Assembly: GCA_027076905.1 (NCBI GenBank) | Contig: JALTGP010000099.1 | Coordinates: forward strand, 1 to 33,796 | Direction: 5' to 3' | Source of the DNA: Campylobacteraceae bacterium | GTDB taxonomy: Bacteria > Campylobacterota > Campylobacteria > Campylobacterales > Sulfurovaceae | DNA length: 33,796 nt | Shown: positions 10,117 to 20,339 of the stretch, in pieces | How positions within the stretch are numbered: the first letter of the stretch is position 1 | Layout: the number at the start of each line of letters is the position of its first letter | Notes under the pieces: generated by a model | Database searches by the model: none | Seen by the model: only the letters and a program-made list of their open reading frames with translations | What the model was told of the DNA's origin: nothing | Position numbers and translations under genes: made by a program

Positions 10117-10812
10117 ATGAACTTAGGGAAAAATTTGAATATATTAAAGAAAATTAACGTTTTATTTGTTGAGGACGAGCAGTCTATTTTGGAAAAATAT
10201 AGTCCATTTTTAGAAACTTATTGTAAAACACTTTATACAGCAAAAGATGGTGTAGAGGCGTATGAAATTTATAAAGAAAAAAATCCAAATGTTATCTTAA
10301 TGGATTTGTATATGCCTAGATGTACAGGTGTAGAGTTGGCACGAAAGATTCGAGAAGAGGATAGCAGTGTCGTCTTTATTGCCTTGAGTGCACACTCTGA
10401 TAGGGACACCTTGCTTGATATTGTTGATTTACATTTTTCGAGTTATTTAACCAAGCCTGTTAATCGAGTAGAGCTGTTGGGTGCTTTAACAAAATCAGCA
10501 GAGAGAATAAACTCACATATGATTGTGGTCTTACCTCTTAATTACTCTTGGGACACTAAAAGTCGAACACTTTTCAATGGAGATATCCAAATTCCACTTA
10601 CCAAAAGAGAGCAAAAACTTTTTGAACTTTTAGTGGAGAAAGAGGGTGCAGCTTGTGGTGATGCAGAGATTTTATATCATGTATGGGAGAATGAGTTTGA
10701 TAAACATGTTACCAATACTTCTATTAGAACATTAATTAAAAATCTACGAAAAAAGATTCCAAAAGAGTTAATTAAAAATCAGTATGGTGTTGGATATAAA
10801 ATAGACTGGTAA
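10117..10812 (+). CDS. OmpR-family response regulator (intact receiver plus winged helix)
   Basis: NVLFVEDEQS acidic pocket, NVILMDLYMPRCTG phospho-acceptor Asp, SSYLTKPVNR Lys; wHTH TKREQKLFELLVEK...SIRTLIKNLRKKIPKELIKNQYGVGYKI. The ORF track start at 10051 is a TTG; ATG at 10117 preferred. Confidence 0.88.
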   Translation: MNLGKNLNILKKINVLFVEDEQSILEKYSPFLETYCKTLYTAKDGVEAYEIYKEKNPNVILMDLYMPRCTGVELARKIREEDSSVVFIALSAHSDRDTLLDIVDLHFSSYLTKPVNRVELLGALTKSAERINSHMIVVLPLNYSWDTKSRTLFNGDIQIPLTKREQKLFELLVEKEGAACGDAEILYHVWENEFDKHVTNTSIRTLIKNLRKKIPKELIKNQYGVGYKIDW

Positions 10813-10925
10813 ATTTTATTATTTCACAATTATTGTACGTTTTTCACACATTTACCCTACTTTTTTTTGAGACTATCTATCTAAAATAAATAAATAATTA
10901 TAAACAATAAAAGGGAAAAAATATT

Positions 10926-10982
10926 ATGAAGATAGAAAATAGGGTTAAGCAATATTTTTGTACCAAAGTAATAGGAGCTTAA
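10926..10982 (+). CDS. Putative 18-aa leader ORF (MKIENRVKQYFCTKVIGA) upstream of the second response regulator
   Basis: ATG after an aaaaggg tract; TAA at 10980-10982 ends 1 nt before the ATG at 10984, and the downstream RBS (aggag) lies inside it. Confidence 0.3.
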   Translation: MKIENRVKQYFCTKVIGA

Positions 10983-10983
10983 G

Positions 10984-11646
10984 ATGAAACAGCTATCTAT
11001 ACTTTATGTTGATTTTGAAACTGAGGAGAGAGTATATTACTCCTCTCTTTTTAAGAGTTGTCTACAGGATGTAAGTGTTGTCAAAGATGGAGATGACGCG
11101 TATCAGTTTTATCTGGAGTTCAAACCTGATATTATCGTATTAGAACCATTGGTTCCAAATGGATTAGCCTTGGTAAAAAAAATTCGTCAAAATGATTATC
11201 AGACGATTTTATGTGCCATAACAAATGATACCAGTACTTCACTGCTTCAAGAGATTGTTGAACTCTTTTTTATTGCCTATCTCCATAAGCCTGTATCTAG
11301 TAAAGAGTTAATGGGTACAATGGTCAAGATAAAAAGAACATTAGAAAAAGAGGAGAAGGTTAAATTGTCCAAAGATGCCTATTGGGATAAAAAGGCAAAA
11401 ATGCTATATATTAACAATAGATATATTATTTTGACCAAAAGAGAGACAAAGCTTTTTGAGCTACTTGTTACGAATAGATGCCAGTTTTGTTCTGATGATG
11501 ATATATTTTTCTACGTTTGGGGGGATGAACTTGATAAGAGTGTTGGACTCTCCTCTATTCGTACTTTGATTAAAAACTTACGTAAAAAACTCCCCAATGG
11601 ATTTATCAAAAATAGGTATAGTTTGGGTTATAAAATTAATCCCTAA
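10984..11646 (+). CDS. OmpR-family response regulator paralog with divergent pseudo-receiver (Glu at phospho-acceptor position)
   Basis: ILYVDFETEE, DIIVLEPLVPNG (Glu54 in place of Asp), IAYLHKPVSS; wHTH TKRETKLFELLV...SSIRTLIKNLRKKLPNGFIKNRYSLGYKI very similar to the upstream regulator. Confidence 0.85.
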   Translation: MKQLSILYVDFETEERVYYSSLFKSCLQDVSVVKDGDDAYQFYLEFKPDIIVLEPLVPNGLALVKKIRQNDYQTILCAITNDTSTSLLQEIVELFFIAYLHKPVSSKELMGTMVKIKRTLEKEEKVKLSKDAYWDKKAKMLYINNRYIILTKRETKLFELLVTNRCQFCSDDDIFFYVWGDELDKSVGLSSIRTLIKNLRKKLPNGFIKNRYSLGYKINP

Positions 11647-12466
11647 TCTCTTCTAGATATTTGGCAACAGCATCTTCATTATTTGAAAAACTTGAAATAA
11701 TAGATGCTTGTTCTTTTACGCTATCCAAGGCATTGGATACTGCAACAGAAGTTCCTGCGAGTTTAAACATCTCTATATCATTTAATCCATCACCAAAAAC
11801 AGTGGTATTTTTAAATGAGACATCAAGGTAATCACAGATAATTTTTAGACCATTTGCTTTATCTCCTAAGGGATGAAGAATGGTCAAAAAATAGCAGTTC
11901 ATGTAGTTCTCGGGAGATAGTTTTATCTCTAAACTGTTTCCAAAAACTTTTTTTAACTGCTCACATAGTGGACGAAGTTTCTCCTCTTCATCCATATAAA
12001 CTATTTTTAGCGTCTCTTTTGCACCTTTAATTCTGTTCATATATTTTATTCTAGGGTCATGGCTATAGCTTTTGTCAATTAAGGAGGATTGGAAATGTCC
12101 CATAGAAGGGGGTAGGGCAAACGTCTCTGCTAGTGTTTTATGGTCATCTAAAGAGATAACAAATGGGAATAGGTTAAACTTCTCTCCTTCATTAATAATA
12201 GTATCACTTATCTCTTTTCCTAAAACTTTAACATCAATAAGCTTTTTATCTGAGTCCACAATCATTGCTCCATCTAGTAAAATTAGAGGTACATCTAGTC
12301 TAAGACCTTTTAGAAACTCTTGGCTTTTATTAAATCCTCTTGCTGTGGCAATAGTCAGAAGGCTATTTTGTGCTTTCTTATTCCAAATCTCTTTAGAAAA
12401 AGGGCTAATGGTTTGATTACTATGTAAAAAAGTATGGTCTAAATCGGTTACGTATAATTGTTTCAC
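11636..12466 (-). CDS. Cof-type HAD-IIB family hydrolase
   Basis: MKQLYVTDLDHTFLHSNQTIS (DxDxT), TIATARGF, K-containing PLGDKANGLKIICDYL, VFGDGLNDIEMFKLAGTSVAVSNA. Confidence 0.9.
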   Translation of the reverse strand: MKQLYVTDLDHTFLHSNQTISPFSKEIWNKKAQNSLLTIATARGFNKSQEFLKGLRLDVPLILLDGAMIVDSDKKLIDVKVLGKEISDTIINEGEKFNLFPFVISLDDHKTLAETFALPPSMGHFQSSLIDKSYSHDPRIKYMNRIKGAKETLKIVYMDEEEKLRPLCEQLKKVFGNSLEIKLSPENYMNCYFLTILHPLGDKANGLKIICDYLDVSFKNTTVFGDGLNDIEMFKLAGTSVAVSNALDSVKEQASIISSFSNNEDAVAKYLEEIRD

Positions 12467-12508
12467 TATTACTCTTCTTTTTTATGCAATTATAGTAGAA
12501 TTTATGTT

Positions 12509-12901
12509 ATGAATATATTGACCCAAATAGTTCTATTGATGTTGACAGTAGAACTTATCGAAACACACCTACATAAAGCCGATACCTTAGGGTTGATGAT
12601 TAATCGACTCTATGGCTATTATCAAAAATCGGTTTTTCTCTTTTTTTTGGTACATCCCTCTTTCTACTTTGTTATTTTTGTGAGTATCTATCTGAATCTA
12701 TTAAATTTTTATATGATTGCCATCTTTCTCCTCAAAGGGTTGGATATTTTTTTTAAGATAGAGTTGATGAGGCAACGCTTTATCTATAGAGACATGGAAC
12801 CCGACTTGGAGATGATGATGCAACTAAAGATGTCACCACTTGTTACTTTTTTGAGTAGTTTAATCTATCTCCCTCTCTTGGCAATGGCACTTTTTAGCTA
12901 A
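12509..12901 (+). CDS. Small hypothetical integral membrane protein
   Basis: Hydrophobic, several TM segments (MNILTQIVLLMLTVELIE..., FLFFLVHPSFYFVIFVSIYL, LVTFLSSLIYLPLLAMALF); ATG at 12509 preferred over the ORF track start at 12458. Confidence 0.6.
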   Translation: MNILTQIVLLMLTVELIETHLHKADTLGLMINRLYGYYQKSVFLFFLVHPSFYFVIFVSIYLNLLNFYMIAIFLLKGLDIFFKIELMRQRFIYRDMEPDLEMMMQLKMSPLVTFLSSLIYLPLLAMALFS

Positions 12902-12984
12902 TTCTAATCCAAAATTAAAATAAAAGTGATTATAATGTCAGAACTTCAGTACTACACAACCCCATATAGCTTTTAAGAGGACCT

Positions 12985-14304
12985 ATGAGCGAACAAAAAA
13001 AACAAAATAAAAAGAAAAACAGTCACAATAGAACACATGTCCCTGTCGATGGATATAAAGTTGAGACATTACAATCAGAACCATTAGAGAAACTTATCGA
13101 GATAGCCCTTAAAGTTAAAGTAGAAAATCCAAATGAGTTCAAAAGAAAAGATTTAATATTTGAGATTCTAAAATCACAAGTATCCCAAGGTGGTTTCATC
13201 TTGTTTACAGGTATTTTAGAGGTAATGAATGATGGATATGGATTTTTACGCTCAGAAGATGGTAACTTTGCCAACTCTAGTAATGACACTTATGTCAGTA
13301 GCACCCAAATTAGAAGATTTGCCCTTAGAAATGGTGATATTGTCACGGGTCAAGTACGACAACCCAAGGAGCAAGAGAAGTACTATGCACTTCTGAAGAT
13401 AGAGGCGATAAACTATCTTCCACCAGAGGAGTCAAAAAAGAGACCACTCTTTGATAATCTTACTCCGCTCTATGCCGTTGAGCAGTTAAAACTAGAGTAC
13501 CATCCTATGCATCTAACAGGTCGTGTACTTGACCTATTTTCTCCTATTGGAAAAGGGCAAAGAGCATTGGTGGTAGCTCCTCCTAGAACAGGTAAAACCG
13601 AGCTACTTAAAGAATTGGCACATGGTATCACCCATAACTCTCCTGATGTATCACTGATGGTACTGCTTGTCGATGAGCGACCAGAAGAGGTTACCGATAT
13701 GCAACGAAGTGTGGCAGGTGAAGTTTATAGCTCTACCTTTGACCTTCCTGCTCAAAACCATGTACGAACAGCTGAGATGGTCATCGAAAAAGCAAAAAGA
13801 CGGGTAGAGAGTGGAAGAGATGTTGTTATCTTGCTTGACTCCATTACACGACTTGCACGTGCCTATAATACTGTAACACCAAGCTCAGGAAAAGTTCTTT
13901 CTGGTGGGGTAGATGCCAATGCACTACACAAACCAAAACGATTTTTTGGTGCAGCTAGAAATATCGAAGAGGGTGGCTCTTTGACCATTATAGCTACAGC
14001 CTTAATTGACACAGGAAGCCGTATGGATGAGGTTATTTTCGAAGAGTTTAAAGGTACAGGTAACTCCGAAGTTGTCCTAAACCGTTATGTTTCTGAGAGA
14101 AGAATCTACCCTGCGATTGATGTGACCAAATCGGGAACTAGAAAAGAGGAACTGATGGTAGATGCATTAACCTTGCAAAAAGTATGGGCGATTAGAAATG
14201 CGATGCAGAACATGGAAGATGTAGAGGGGCTTAAGTTCCTCTTCTCTAAAATGACCAAAACCAAAAGCAATGAAGAGTTCTTGGCCATAATGAACGACTC
14301 ATAA
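12985..14304 (+). CDS. rho: Transcription termination factor Rho
   Basis: [112 protein letters not shown]. Confidence 0.98.
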   Translation: MSEQKKQNKKKNSHNRTHVPVDGYKVETLQSEPLEKLIEIALKVKVENPNEFKRKDLIFEILKSQVSQGGFILFTGILEVMNDGYGFLRSEDGNFANSSNDTYVSSTQIRRFALRNGDIVTGQVRQPKEQEKYYALLKIEAINYLPPEESKKRPLFDNLTPLYAVEQLKLEYHPMHLTGRVLDLFSPIGKGQRALVVAPPRTGKTELLKELAHGITHNSPDVSLMVLLVDERPEEVTDMQRSVAGEVYSSTFDLPAQNHVRTAEMVIEKAKRRVESGRDVVILLDSITRLARAYNTVTPSSGKVLSGGVDANALHKPKRFFGAARNIEEGGSLTIIATALIDTGSRMDEVIFEEFKGTGNSEVVLNRYVSERRIYPAIDVTKSGTRKEELMVDALTLQKVWAIRNAMQNMEDVEGLKFLFSKMTKTKSNEEFLAIMNDS

Positions 14305-14328
14305 ATTTTATAATAACGAAGCGAATAG

Positions 14329-15066
14329 ATGAAAATTGGTGTATTCGATTCGGGTGCAGGAGGGCTTTCGGTTGTTAAAAGCCTTCTTGAACACAATCTT
14401 TTTGATGAGATAATCTACTACGGAGACACCGCACGTGTTCCTTATGGTCCCAAAGACAAAAATACCATTATCCGTTATTCCCTCGAAGCCCTAGAATTCT
14501 TTAATAACTTTGATATAGATTTATTGATTACAGCATGTAATACTGTCTCTGCCTACGCCCTAGAGGAGATGAATGCACAGAGTCACTATCCTGTTTTGGG
14601 AGTAATAGAGGCTGGAGTGATGGCAGTTGAAAATAGCTTTATTCGTAAAGATGATGCCATTTTGATTATTGCAACCCGTGCTACGATTAATTCCAAGCGT
14701 TATGAGAAGAGACTAAAGGAGTTGGGCTACCATAATATTGTCGCACTTCAAACAGGACTTTTTGTACCACTAGTAGAGGAGGGGATATTTGGCGGGGAGA
14801 TATTGGACTCCACCATGAGGTACTATTTTAGAGATATTACTGAACCCAAAGCGATTATCTTGGGGTGTACCCATTTCCCACTTATTGCTAAATCTTTACA
14901 GAGCTATTTTAGCAATGAGACCATACTTGTCCACTCAGGAGAGGCAATTTTGGAGTATTTGGAGGCACACTATAACCTATTTCCTAAGAGTAAAGAGACC
15001 GAGTTGAAAATATTTGCATCTGATAATGTGGTAGGGTTACGAAAAATTGCAGATGATTGGCTGTAA
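14329..15066 (+). CDS. murI: Glutamate racemase
   Basis: MKIGVFDSGAGGLSVVKSL, YYGDTARVPYGPK, LLITACNTVSAYAL, PVLGVIEAG, IILGCTHFPLI. Confidence 0.97.
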   Translation: MKIGVFDSGAGGLSVVKSLLEHNLFDEIIYYGDTARVPYGPKDKNTIIRYSLEALEFFNNFDIDLLITACNTVSAYALEEMNAQSHYPVLGVIEAGVMAVENSFIRKDDAILIIATRATINSKRYEKRLKELGYHNIVALQTGLFVPLVEEGIFGGEILDSTMRYYFRDITEPKAIILGCTHFPLIAKSLQSYFSNETILVHSGEAILEYLEAHYNLFPKSKETELKIFASDNVVGLRKIADDWL

Positions 15067-15110
15067 TTATTAAATTACTAAACTCTTCAACAGTTATGTT
15101 ATAATTTACC

Positions 15111-16043
15111 ATGATTTTACGTTACTTTTATATTTTGATTTTTTTATTAGTATCGGTATATGGGGAGTTTCAATCTAAAGAGATAGACAGATATCATCAG
15201 CAGATATCTCACTGGTTAATTAACTCTAGTAATGCGATTGATGACTATTTTATAGACTATAACAGTACAAAAACAAGTAATACCTTTGCTGAACTAAAGA
15301 CCTCTTTTGCTGTTGAAAATACGCAAGATATAGATTATGGTATTCGTTTGAAATTACGTTTAGATTTACCAAAGATAGAAAAAGAGTTCCGTCTGATTTT
15401 TGAAGATGCTGATAGTGATGACCAGCTTTATGATGGAACTGTATTGAACAATGACTACCACTTAGAGGATAGAGAGTATTATCTTCGTGTAGACTATCTG
15501 AAATTTATTAAAAAAAAGCTACATCTTCGAGGAGGTCCTGGGATTCGATTTAGAAAATCAACACTACATCCTTATATTAATATAAAATCAAAATATTACC
15601 AATATGATACTAAAGAGTCAAAAATGATTATCTCTGATAGGTTTAGAGTTTATATTGATGGGGATTATGAGAATATTTTATCAACTTATAGATTTTTACA
15701 ACTCGATGAGTCCATCTACTTTACCTTTACCAATACATTGCGTTATCGAAGTTGGAATGAGGTTCAAAAAATTGCGACCCATTTGACATTTACTAAATCT
15801 ATTGCAGAAGAGAAGGAAAGCTCAGTGGGATTATCTTTTATTAATGATTTAAATAACTTAAGCATATACTCACGATATTATCAATTTCATGTCAGTTATA
15901 GGGATAGACTCTATAAAGATTGGATGTATTATGAAATTAGACCTTCTATTCTAAGAAGAGGTGAGAATGGTTTTGACCCAACATTTCGCTTGATGCTTAA
16001 TGTTGGGATGAAGTTTCATGTAATGGACGTGATAGAAGATTAG
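15111..16043 (+). CDS. Hypothetical exported beta-rich/outer-membrane-like protein
   Basis: Signal peptide [18 protein letters not shown], then long alternating beta-strand pattern ([34 protein letters not shown]). Confidence 0.55.
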   Translation: MILRYFYILIFLLVSVYGEFQSKEIDRYHQQISHWLINSSNAIDDYFIDYNSTKTSNTFAELKTSFAVENTQDIDYGIRLKLRLDLPKIEKEFRLIFEDADSDDQLYDGTVLNNDYHLEDREYYLRVDYLKFIKKKLHLRGGPGIRFRKSTLHPYINIKSKYYQYDTKESKMIISDRFRVYIDGDYENILSTYRFLQLDESIYFTFTNTLRYRSWNEVQKIATHLTFTKSIAEEKESSVGLSFINDLNNLSIYSRYYQFHVSYRDRLYKDWMYYEIRPSILRRGENGFDPTFRLMLNVGMKFHVMDVIED

Positions 16044-16777
16044 TTAATATTGGTATATACCGATTGGACATCTTCGTCCTCTTCTAGTCTCTCTATTAGT
16101 ACTTCGACCTCTTCTAGTTGCTCATCACTTAGTTCAATAGGGGTATTAGATATGTATTGATGCTCCCCTTTTGTCACCTCTATGCCCATCTCTTCAAGTG
16201 CTTTTGATAGGTCTCCAAAGGCTGAAAACTCACCAAAGACTCTCACAATGGCTTTATCCTCTTGACTCTCTTGTGGTTCAATATCCTCTTCAATCTCTTC
16301 AAGACCTGCGTCTATGAGTTCTAGCTCAAGCTCTTCAATATCCATTTTCTCTGTTTTATCAAAGGTAAATACTGATTTTCGACTAAACATAAAGTTCAAA
16401 GAGCCACTGGTAAGCATCTCTGCTTTGTTTCTGCTTAATGCAGCTTTTACATTGGCAACGGTTCGTGTCCCATTATCGGTTGCACAGTCGATAATGAATT
16501 GTGTTCCATAAGGACCTTTTGCTTCGTAGTGCATCTCTTTTATGTCCGCCGCATCTTTTCCTGAGGCTCTTTTTATCGCAGCTTCGATATTGTGCTTTGG
16601 CATATTTTGAGCTTTGGCGGTGAGAATCGCAGTTCTAAGTCTAGGGTTCATATCAGGGTCAGGGCTTCCTGCCTTGGCTGCCATAGTGATAACTTTTCCT
16701 AATTTTGGGAAGAGTTTTGACATCGTTCCCCATCTTTTCATCTTTGCTGCTTTTCGGTACTCAAACGCTCTACCCAT
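16040..16777 (-). CDS. yebC: YebC/PmpR family protein (DUF28)
   Basis: [92 protein letters not shown]. Confidence 0.96.
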   Translation of the reverse strand: MGRAFEYRKAAKMKRWGTMSKLFPKLGKVITMAAKAGSPDPDMNPRLRTAILTAKAQNMPKHNIEAAIKRASGKDAADIKEMHYEAKGPYGTQFIIDCATDNGTRTVANVKAALSRNKAEMLTSGSLNFMFSRKSVFTFDKTEKMDIEELELELIDAGLEEIEEDIEPQESQEDKAIVRVFGEFSAFGDLSKALEEMGIEVTKGEHQYISNTPIELSDEQLEEVEVLIERLEEDEDVQSVYTNIN

Positions 16778-16818
16778 ACTAATGTCCTTGTTATTTCTTA
16801 TTGGTGGAATTATATCCC

Positions 16819-17253
16819 TTAGGAGTTAAATATCGCCTTATGCTCCACCATTGCACAGTAGTTCTGTACCACAGAGATACCTTCTGATTTGACTTTGTCT
16901 GCTGCATTGTTGTTGACAAGGTGTAACTGTGTCCAGTAGACTTTGATGTCTCCACGGGCAATCACTGCGTCAGCTATTGCGTCAAGAGCAGCAGGTTTTC
17001 TAAAGACTACTACCATGTCTACAGGCATATTAATTTCGGCTAAACTTCGGTATACTTTTTGACCTAAAATAGTATCCTCTTTGGGATAGACAGGTATCAT
17101 CTTGTATCCCTCATCTCGGAGGTATTTTGCCACACGGTTACTTGCCTTTGTCTCATCAGGAGAGCATCCTAAGACAGCAATGGTTTTACACTCTTGAAAA
17201 TAGCCTTTCATCTCTTCTTGATTTGAGTTGACTCTTGGTAGCTCACATTCCAT
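16819..17253 (-). CDS. CoA-binding domain protein (YccU/COG1832-like)
   Basis: [69 protein letters not shown]. Confidence 0.88.
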   Translation of the reverse strand: MECELPRVNSNQEEMKGYFQECKTIAVLGCSPDETKASNRVAKYLRDEGYKMIPVYPKEDTILGQKVYRSLAEINMPVDMVVVFRKPAALDAIADAVIARGDIKVYWTQLHLVNNNAADKVKSEGISVVQNYCAMVEHKAIFNS

Positions 17254-17307
17254 AGTTTTTATCCTTTTTGATTATAATTCTCCCATTATAATATCTAGGA
17301 AAAATTA

Positions 17308-18519
17308 ATGTTGGATTTAAAGTCGATAGAACAAGCGGGTAAAAGGTTAGAGGGAGTTACACATCGTACTCCTTTCTCTTATGCACCTCTCTTAAGCGAG
17401 ATAAGTGGCTATAGGGTTTACCTAAAAAAAGAGAATTTGCAACGGACAGGAGCGTTTAAACTTCGAGGGGCATTTAACAAAATTGCCTCTTTGGTAGAAG
17501 AGGATAAACGAGGTGGTGTGGTAGCCGCGTCAGCAGGAAATCATGCACAAGGGGTGGCTTTTTCTGCCAAATATTTTGAGATAGAGGCGACCATTGTAAT
17601 GCCTGACTCTACCCCACTTACCAAGGTACAAGGAGTCAGAGAGTTGGGTGCTAATGTTATCTTACATGGAGCTAACTATGATGAAGCGTATGCGTATGCC
17701 ACCACCTATGCCAAAGAGCATAAAAAAGAGTTTGTTCATCCTTTTACGGATGATGAGGTGATGTCAGGACAAGGAACAGTAGCTTTGGAGATGATAGAGG
17801 AGCAGGGGGATTTAGATGCTATTGTTGTGCCTGTGGGTGGTGGAGGACTTATCTCAGGAGTAGGGGTGGCTACCAAGAGTCTCAACCCTAATATTAAAAT
17901 AATCGGAGTGGCTTCACGTGGAGCGTTGGCGATGAAAAACTCCTTTGATTCTAAACACGCAGAATCCACCAAGAGTGTTCGAACCATTGCAGATGGGATT
18001 GCAGTACGTGATGCTTCTCCCATTACCTTGGCGTATATTTTAAAATATGTGGATGCTCTTGAATCGGTTTGTGAAGATGAAATATCGGCAGGAATTCTAT
18101 TTTTACTAGAGAAACAGAAACTCTTGGTAGAGGGTGCAGGTGCTGTGGGGATAGCAGGTCTGATACATGGTAAAATAGAGCTACCAAAAGGCTCAAAAGT
18201 GGGTGTGATACTAAGTGGTGGTAATATTGATGTAACTATGCTTTCGCTTATTATTGAAAAAGGATTGGTCAAGAGTAGCCGAAAAATGAAACTTTCTGTT
18301 ATCTTGGTAGATAAACCAGGGGCATTAATGAAATTTACAGAGCTATTAAGGGATGTTGATGCTAATATTGTTCAGATTGGTTATGATAGAACCTCTATTG
18401 CACTAGAGTTTGGTGATGCTGTAGTCTCGGTTGACCTAGAGACCAAGGGCATTGAGCATCAAGATGAAGTACGAAGTGCTTTAAGCGAAAATGGATTTAA
18501 ATTTAAGGAGTTACAGTAA
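17308..18519 (+). CDS. ilvA: Threonine ammonia-lyase (PLP-dependent) with C-terminal ACT-like domain
   Basis: THRTPFSYAPLLSE, LKKENLQRTGAFKLRGAFNKI, AASAGNHAQGVAFSA, PVGGGGLISGV, ILSGGNIDVTML, and ACT-like LSVILVDKPGALMKFTELLRDVDANIVQI. Confidence 0.93.
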   Translation: MLDLKSIEQAGKRLEGVTHRTPFSYAPLLSEISGYRVYLKKENLQRTGAFKLRGAFNKIASLVEEDKRGGVVAASAGNHAQGVAFSAKYFEIEATIVMPDSTPLTKVQGVRELGANVILHGANYDEAYAYATTYAKEHKKEFVHPFTDDEVMSGQGTVALEMIEEQGDLDAIVVPVGGGGLISGVGVATKSLNPNIKIIGVASRGALAMKNSFDSKHAESTKSVRTIADGIAVRDASPITLAYILKYVDALESVCEDEISAGILFLLEKQKLLVEGAGAVGIAGLIHGKIELPKGSKVGVILSGGNIDVTMLSLIIEKGLVKSSRKMKLSVILVDKPGALMKFTELLRDVDANIVQIGYDRTSIALEFGDAVVSVDLETKGIEHQDEVRSALSENGFKFKELQ

Positions 18520-19448
18520 TGGGAAAAGCAATTATAGCGATAGATTTAGGCTCAAATAGTATACGTTTTTTAAAAATGGACTGTGAGACAAAAGAGAGTA
18601 TAGGAAGCTTTCATAAAACCGTTAGAACAGCAGATGTATTGGCATTGACAGGTGTCATTGATGATGGGGCAATTGCCAGAGTTATCTCTGCGATTAAAGA
18701 GGCAAAAGAGGTGATAGATTTTACAGATTCTACTATCAAAGCGGTCACTACCGAGGCAATTAGACAAGCCACCAATGCTCAAGAGGTGTTGGGATATATT
18801 AAAGAGTATACAGGGGTAGAGTTTGAGGTGATAGATGGTGATGAAGAGGCCTCTTATGCACTTTTAGCAACTCAAAAACGTCTGGAACTTTTGGGTCAAA
18901 ACCCCAAAAGTTTTATGTTGGTTGATATAGGAGGAGCATCTACAGAGCTTATTTTTTCATATGGCAGTGAGAGTATCTCTCGGAGTTTTCAAGTAGGAAT
19001 TGTAACCATTACTCAAAGTCTTGGAACGCTTGATGTTATTGCCCAAGCGATACCAGCGTTGATGAATCCTCTTAAACTTTTTTGTGATGAGATTTATGCT
19101 AAATATGGAAAAGCTGAGATGTTTCTTGCCATTGCAGGAACACCCACCACCATCGCAGCGATGAAACTAGGAATGGATTATAAGAGCTATGATGGGTCTA
19201 AGGTACAAGGGACGATTCTTAGTCGAAATGACCTAATTGAGCAACTTGGAATACTACTAAAAATGACCATCAAAGAGCGACAGAGAGTTGTGGGGGTAGC
19301 ACGAGAGGATTTAATTGCTTCAGGTGTGTTGATATATGACGAACTCTATGGTATTGGTAAATTTAACGAATCTATGGTAATAGATGATGGGGTAAGAGAG
19401 GGCGTTGCATTTTCAATGTGTGAAGCTATGTGTGAGGAGCAAAAATAA
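18519..19448 (+). CDS. Ppx/GppA family phosphatase
   Basis: [55 protein letters not shown]; overlaps the ilvA stop. Confidence 0.92.
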   Translation: MGKAIIAIDLGSNSIRFLKMDCETKESIGSFHKTVRTADVLALTGVIDDGAIARVISAIKEAKEVIDFTDSTIKAVTTEAIRQATNAQEVLGYIKEYTGVEFEVIDGDEEASYALLATQKRLELLGQNPKSFMLVDIGGASTELIFSYGSESISRSFQVGIVTITQSLGTLDVIAQAIPALMNPLKLFCDEIYAKYGKAEMFLAIAGTPTTIAAMKLGMDYKSYDGSKVQGTILSRNDLIEQLGILLKMTIKERQRVVGVAREDLIASGVLIYDELYGIGKFNESMVIDDGVREGVAFSMCEAMCEEQK

Positions 19449-20248
19449 TGAAACTAATAGCTGGTCCATGTGTATTAGAGAGCCGTGATACGGTGATGAG
19501 AATTGCTGAATCTCTTTTGGATTATCATGAAGATTGTACCAAAGATTTTTACTTTAAAGCCAGTTTTGATAAGGCAAATAGAACAAGTTTAGACTCTTTT
19601 CGAGGGCCTGGGCTTGATGAGGGGTTAAAACTCCTCCAAGAGGTCAAAGAGCAGTTTGGATATAAGCTATTAACAGATGTGCATGATTATACCCAACCCC
19701 ATGCCGTAGCTGAGGTGGTTGATGTGTTGCAGATTCCTGCCTTTTTATCCCGTCAGACTGATTTATTGGTTGCGTGTGCTAAAACCTCTGCGGTGGTCAA
19801 TATTAAAAAGGGGCAATTCCTAGCTCCTCAAGCGATGGAACACTCGGTAGCCAAGGTACTAAAAACCCGTGGGTTTGAGGGTGAAGTCTCCTATGAAAAT
19901 GCTGAAAAATATAATGTATGGCTCACTGAAAGGGGTTCAAGTTTTGGATATGGAAACTTGGTGGTGGATATGAGAGGATTAAAAATCATGCGAGAGTTCG
20001 CCCCTGTGATATTTGATGCGACCCATTCGGTACAGTCTCCTGCATCTGGTGGAGCGACCAGTGGAGGGGACAGCTCAATGGTGCCTTATCTTAGCCGAGC
20101 AGCAGCATCGGTGGGGGTTGATGGATTTTTCTTTGAGACCCATTTTGACCCAAGCATTGCTCTAAGCGATGGTCCCAATATGATAGAGCTTAGAAAGCTA
20201 GAGGTGCTTATGGCTCAAATTGAGGCGATTCGTGCGATAGTGGAGTAA
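19448..20248 (+). CDS. kdsA: 3-deoxy-8-phosphooctulonate synthase
   Basis: [88 protein letters not shown]. Confidence 0.97.
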   Translation: MKLIAGPCVLESRDTVMRIAESLLDYHEDCTKDFYFKASFDKANRTSLDSFRGPGLDEGLKLLQEVKEQFGYKLLTDVHDYTQPHAVAEVVDVLQIPAFLSRQTDLLVACAKTSAVVNIKKGQFLAPQAMEHSVAKVLKTRGFEGEVSYENAEKYNVWLTERGSSFGYGNLVVDMRGLKIMREFAPVIFDATHSVQSPASGGATSGGDSSMVPYLSRAAASVGVDGFFFETHFDPSIALSDGPNMIELRKLEVLMAQIEAIRAIVE

Positions 20249-20249
20249 T

Positions 20250-20339
20250 AGACATCTTGCAAAACTAGGAACCGATGGCTTTAGCCTCGTTTTGTTCGGG
20301 ACTAAAGTCTCCAATTCCAAAGAGTTTTGCAAGAAGTCT
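20250..20339. repeat. About 90-bp element bounded by 17-bp imperfect terminal inverted repeats (MITE/REP-like)
   Basis: agacatcttgcaaaact (20250-20266) vs agttttgcaagaagtct (20323-20339), 1 mismatch; both ends flanked by AAT (20247-20249 and 20340-20342). Confidence 0.6.

Noticed and set aside
10826-10836. ACAATTATTGT palindrome upstream of the second response regulator as a terminator or operator
   Set aside because: One-nt centre cannot form an RNA hairpin loop, and a short AT-rich palindrome in an AT-rich gap is not enough to claim a binding site.
16314-16511. Plus-strand ORF with poly-Ser start inside yebC
   Set aside because: Antisense of the acidic Glu-rich C-terminal segment of YebC; artefact of codon composition.
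17736-18272. 178-aa minus-strand ORF inside ilvA
   Set aside because: Fully antisense to a clear threonine ammonia-lyase; Ser/Pro-rich shadow ORF composition.
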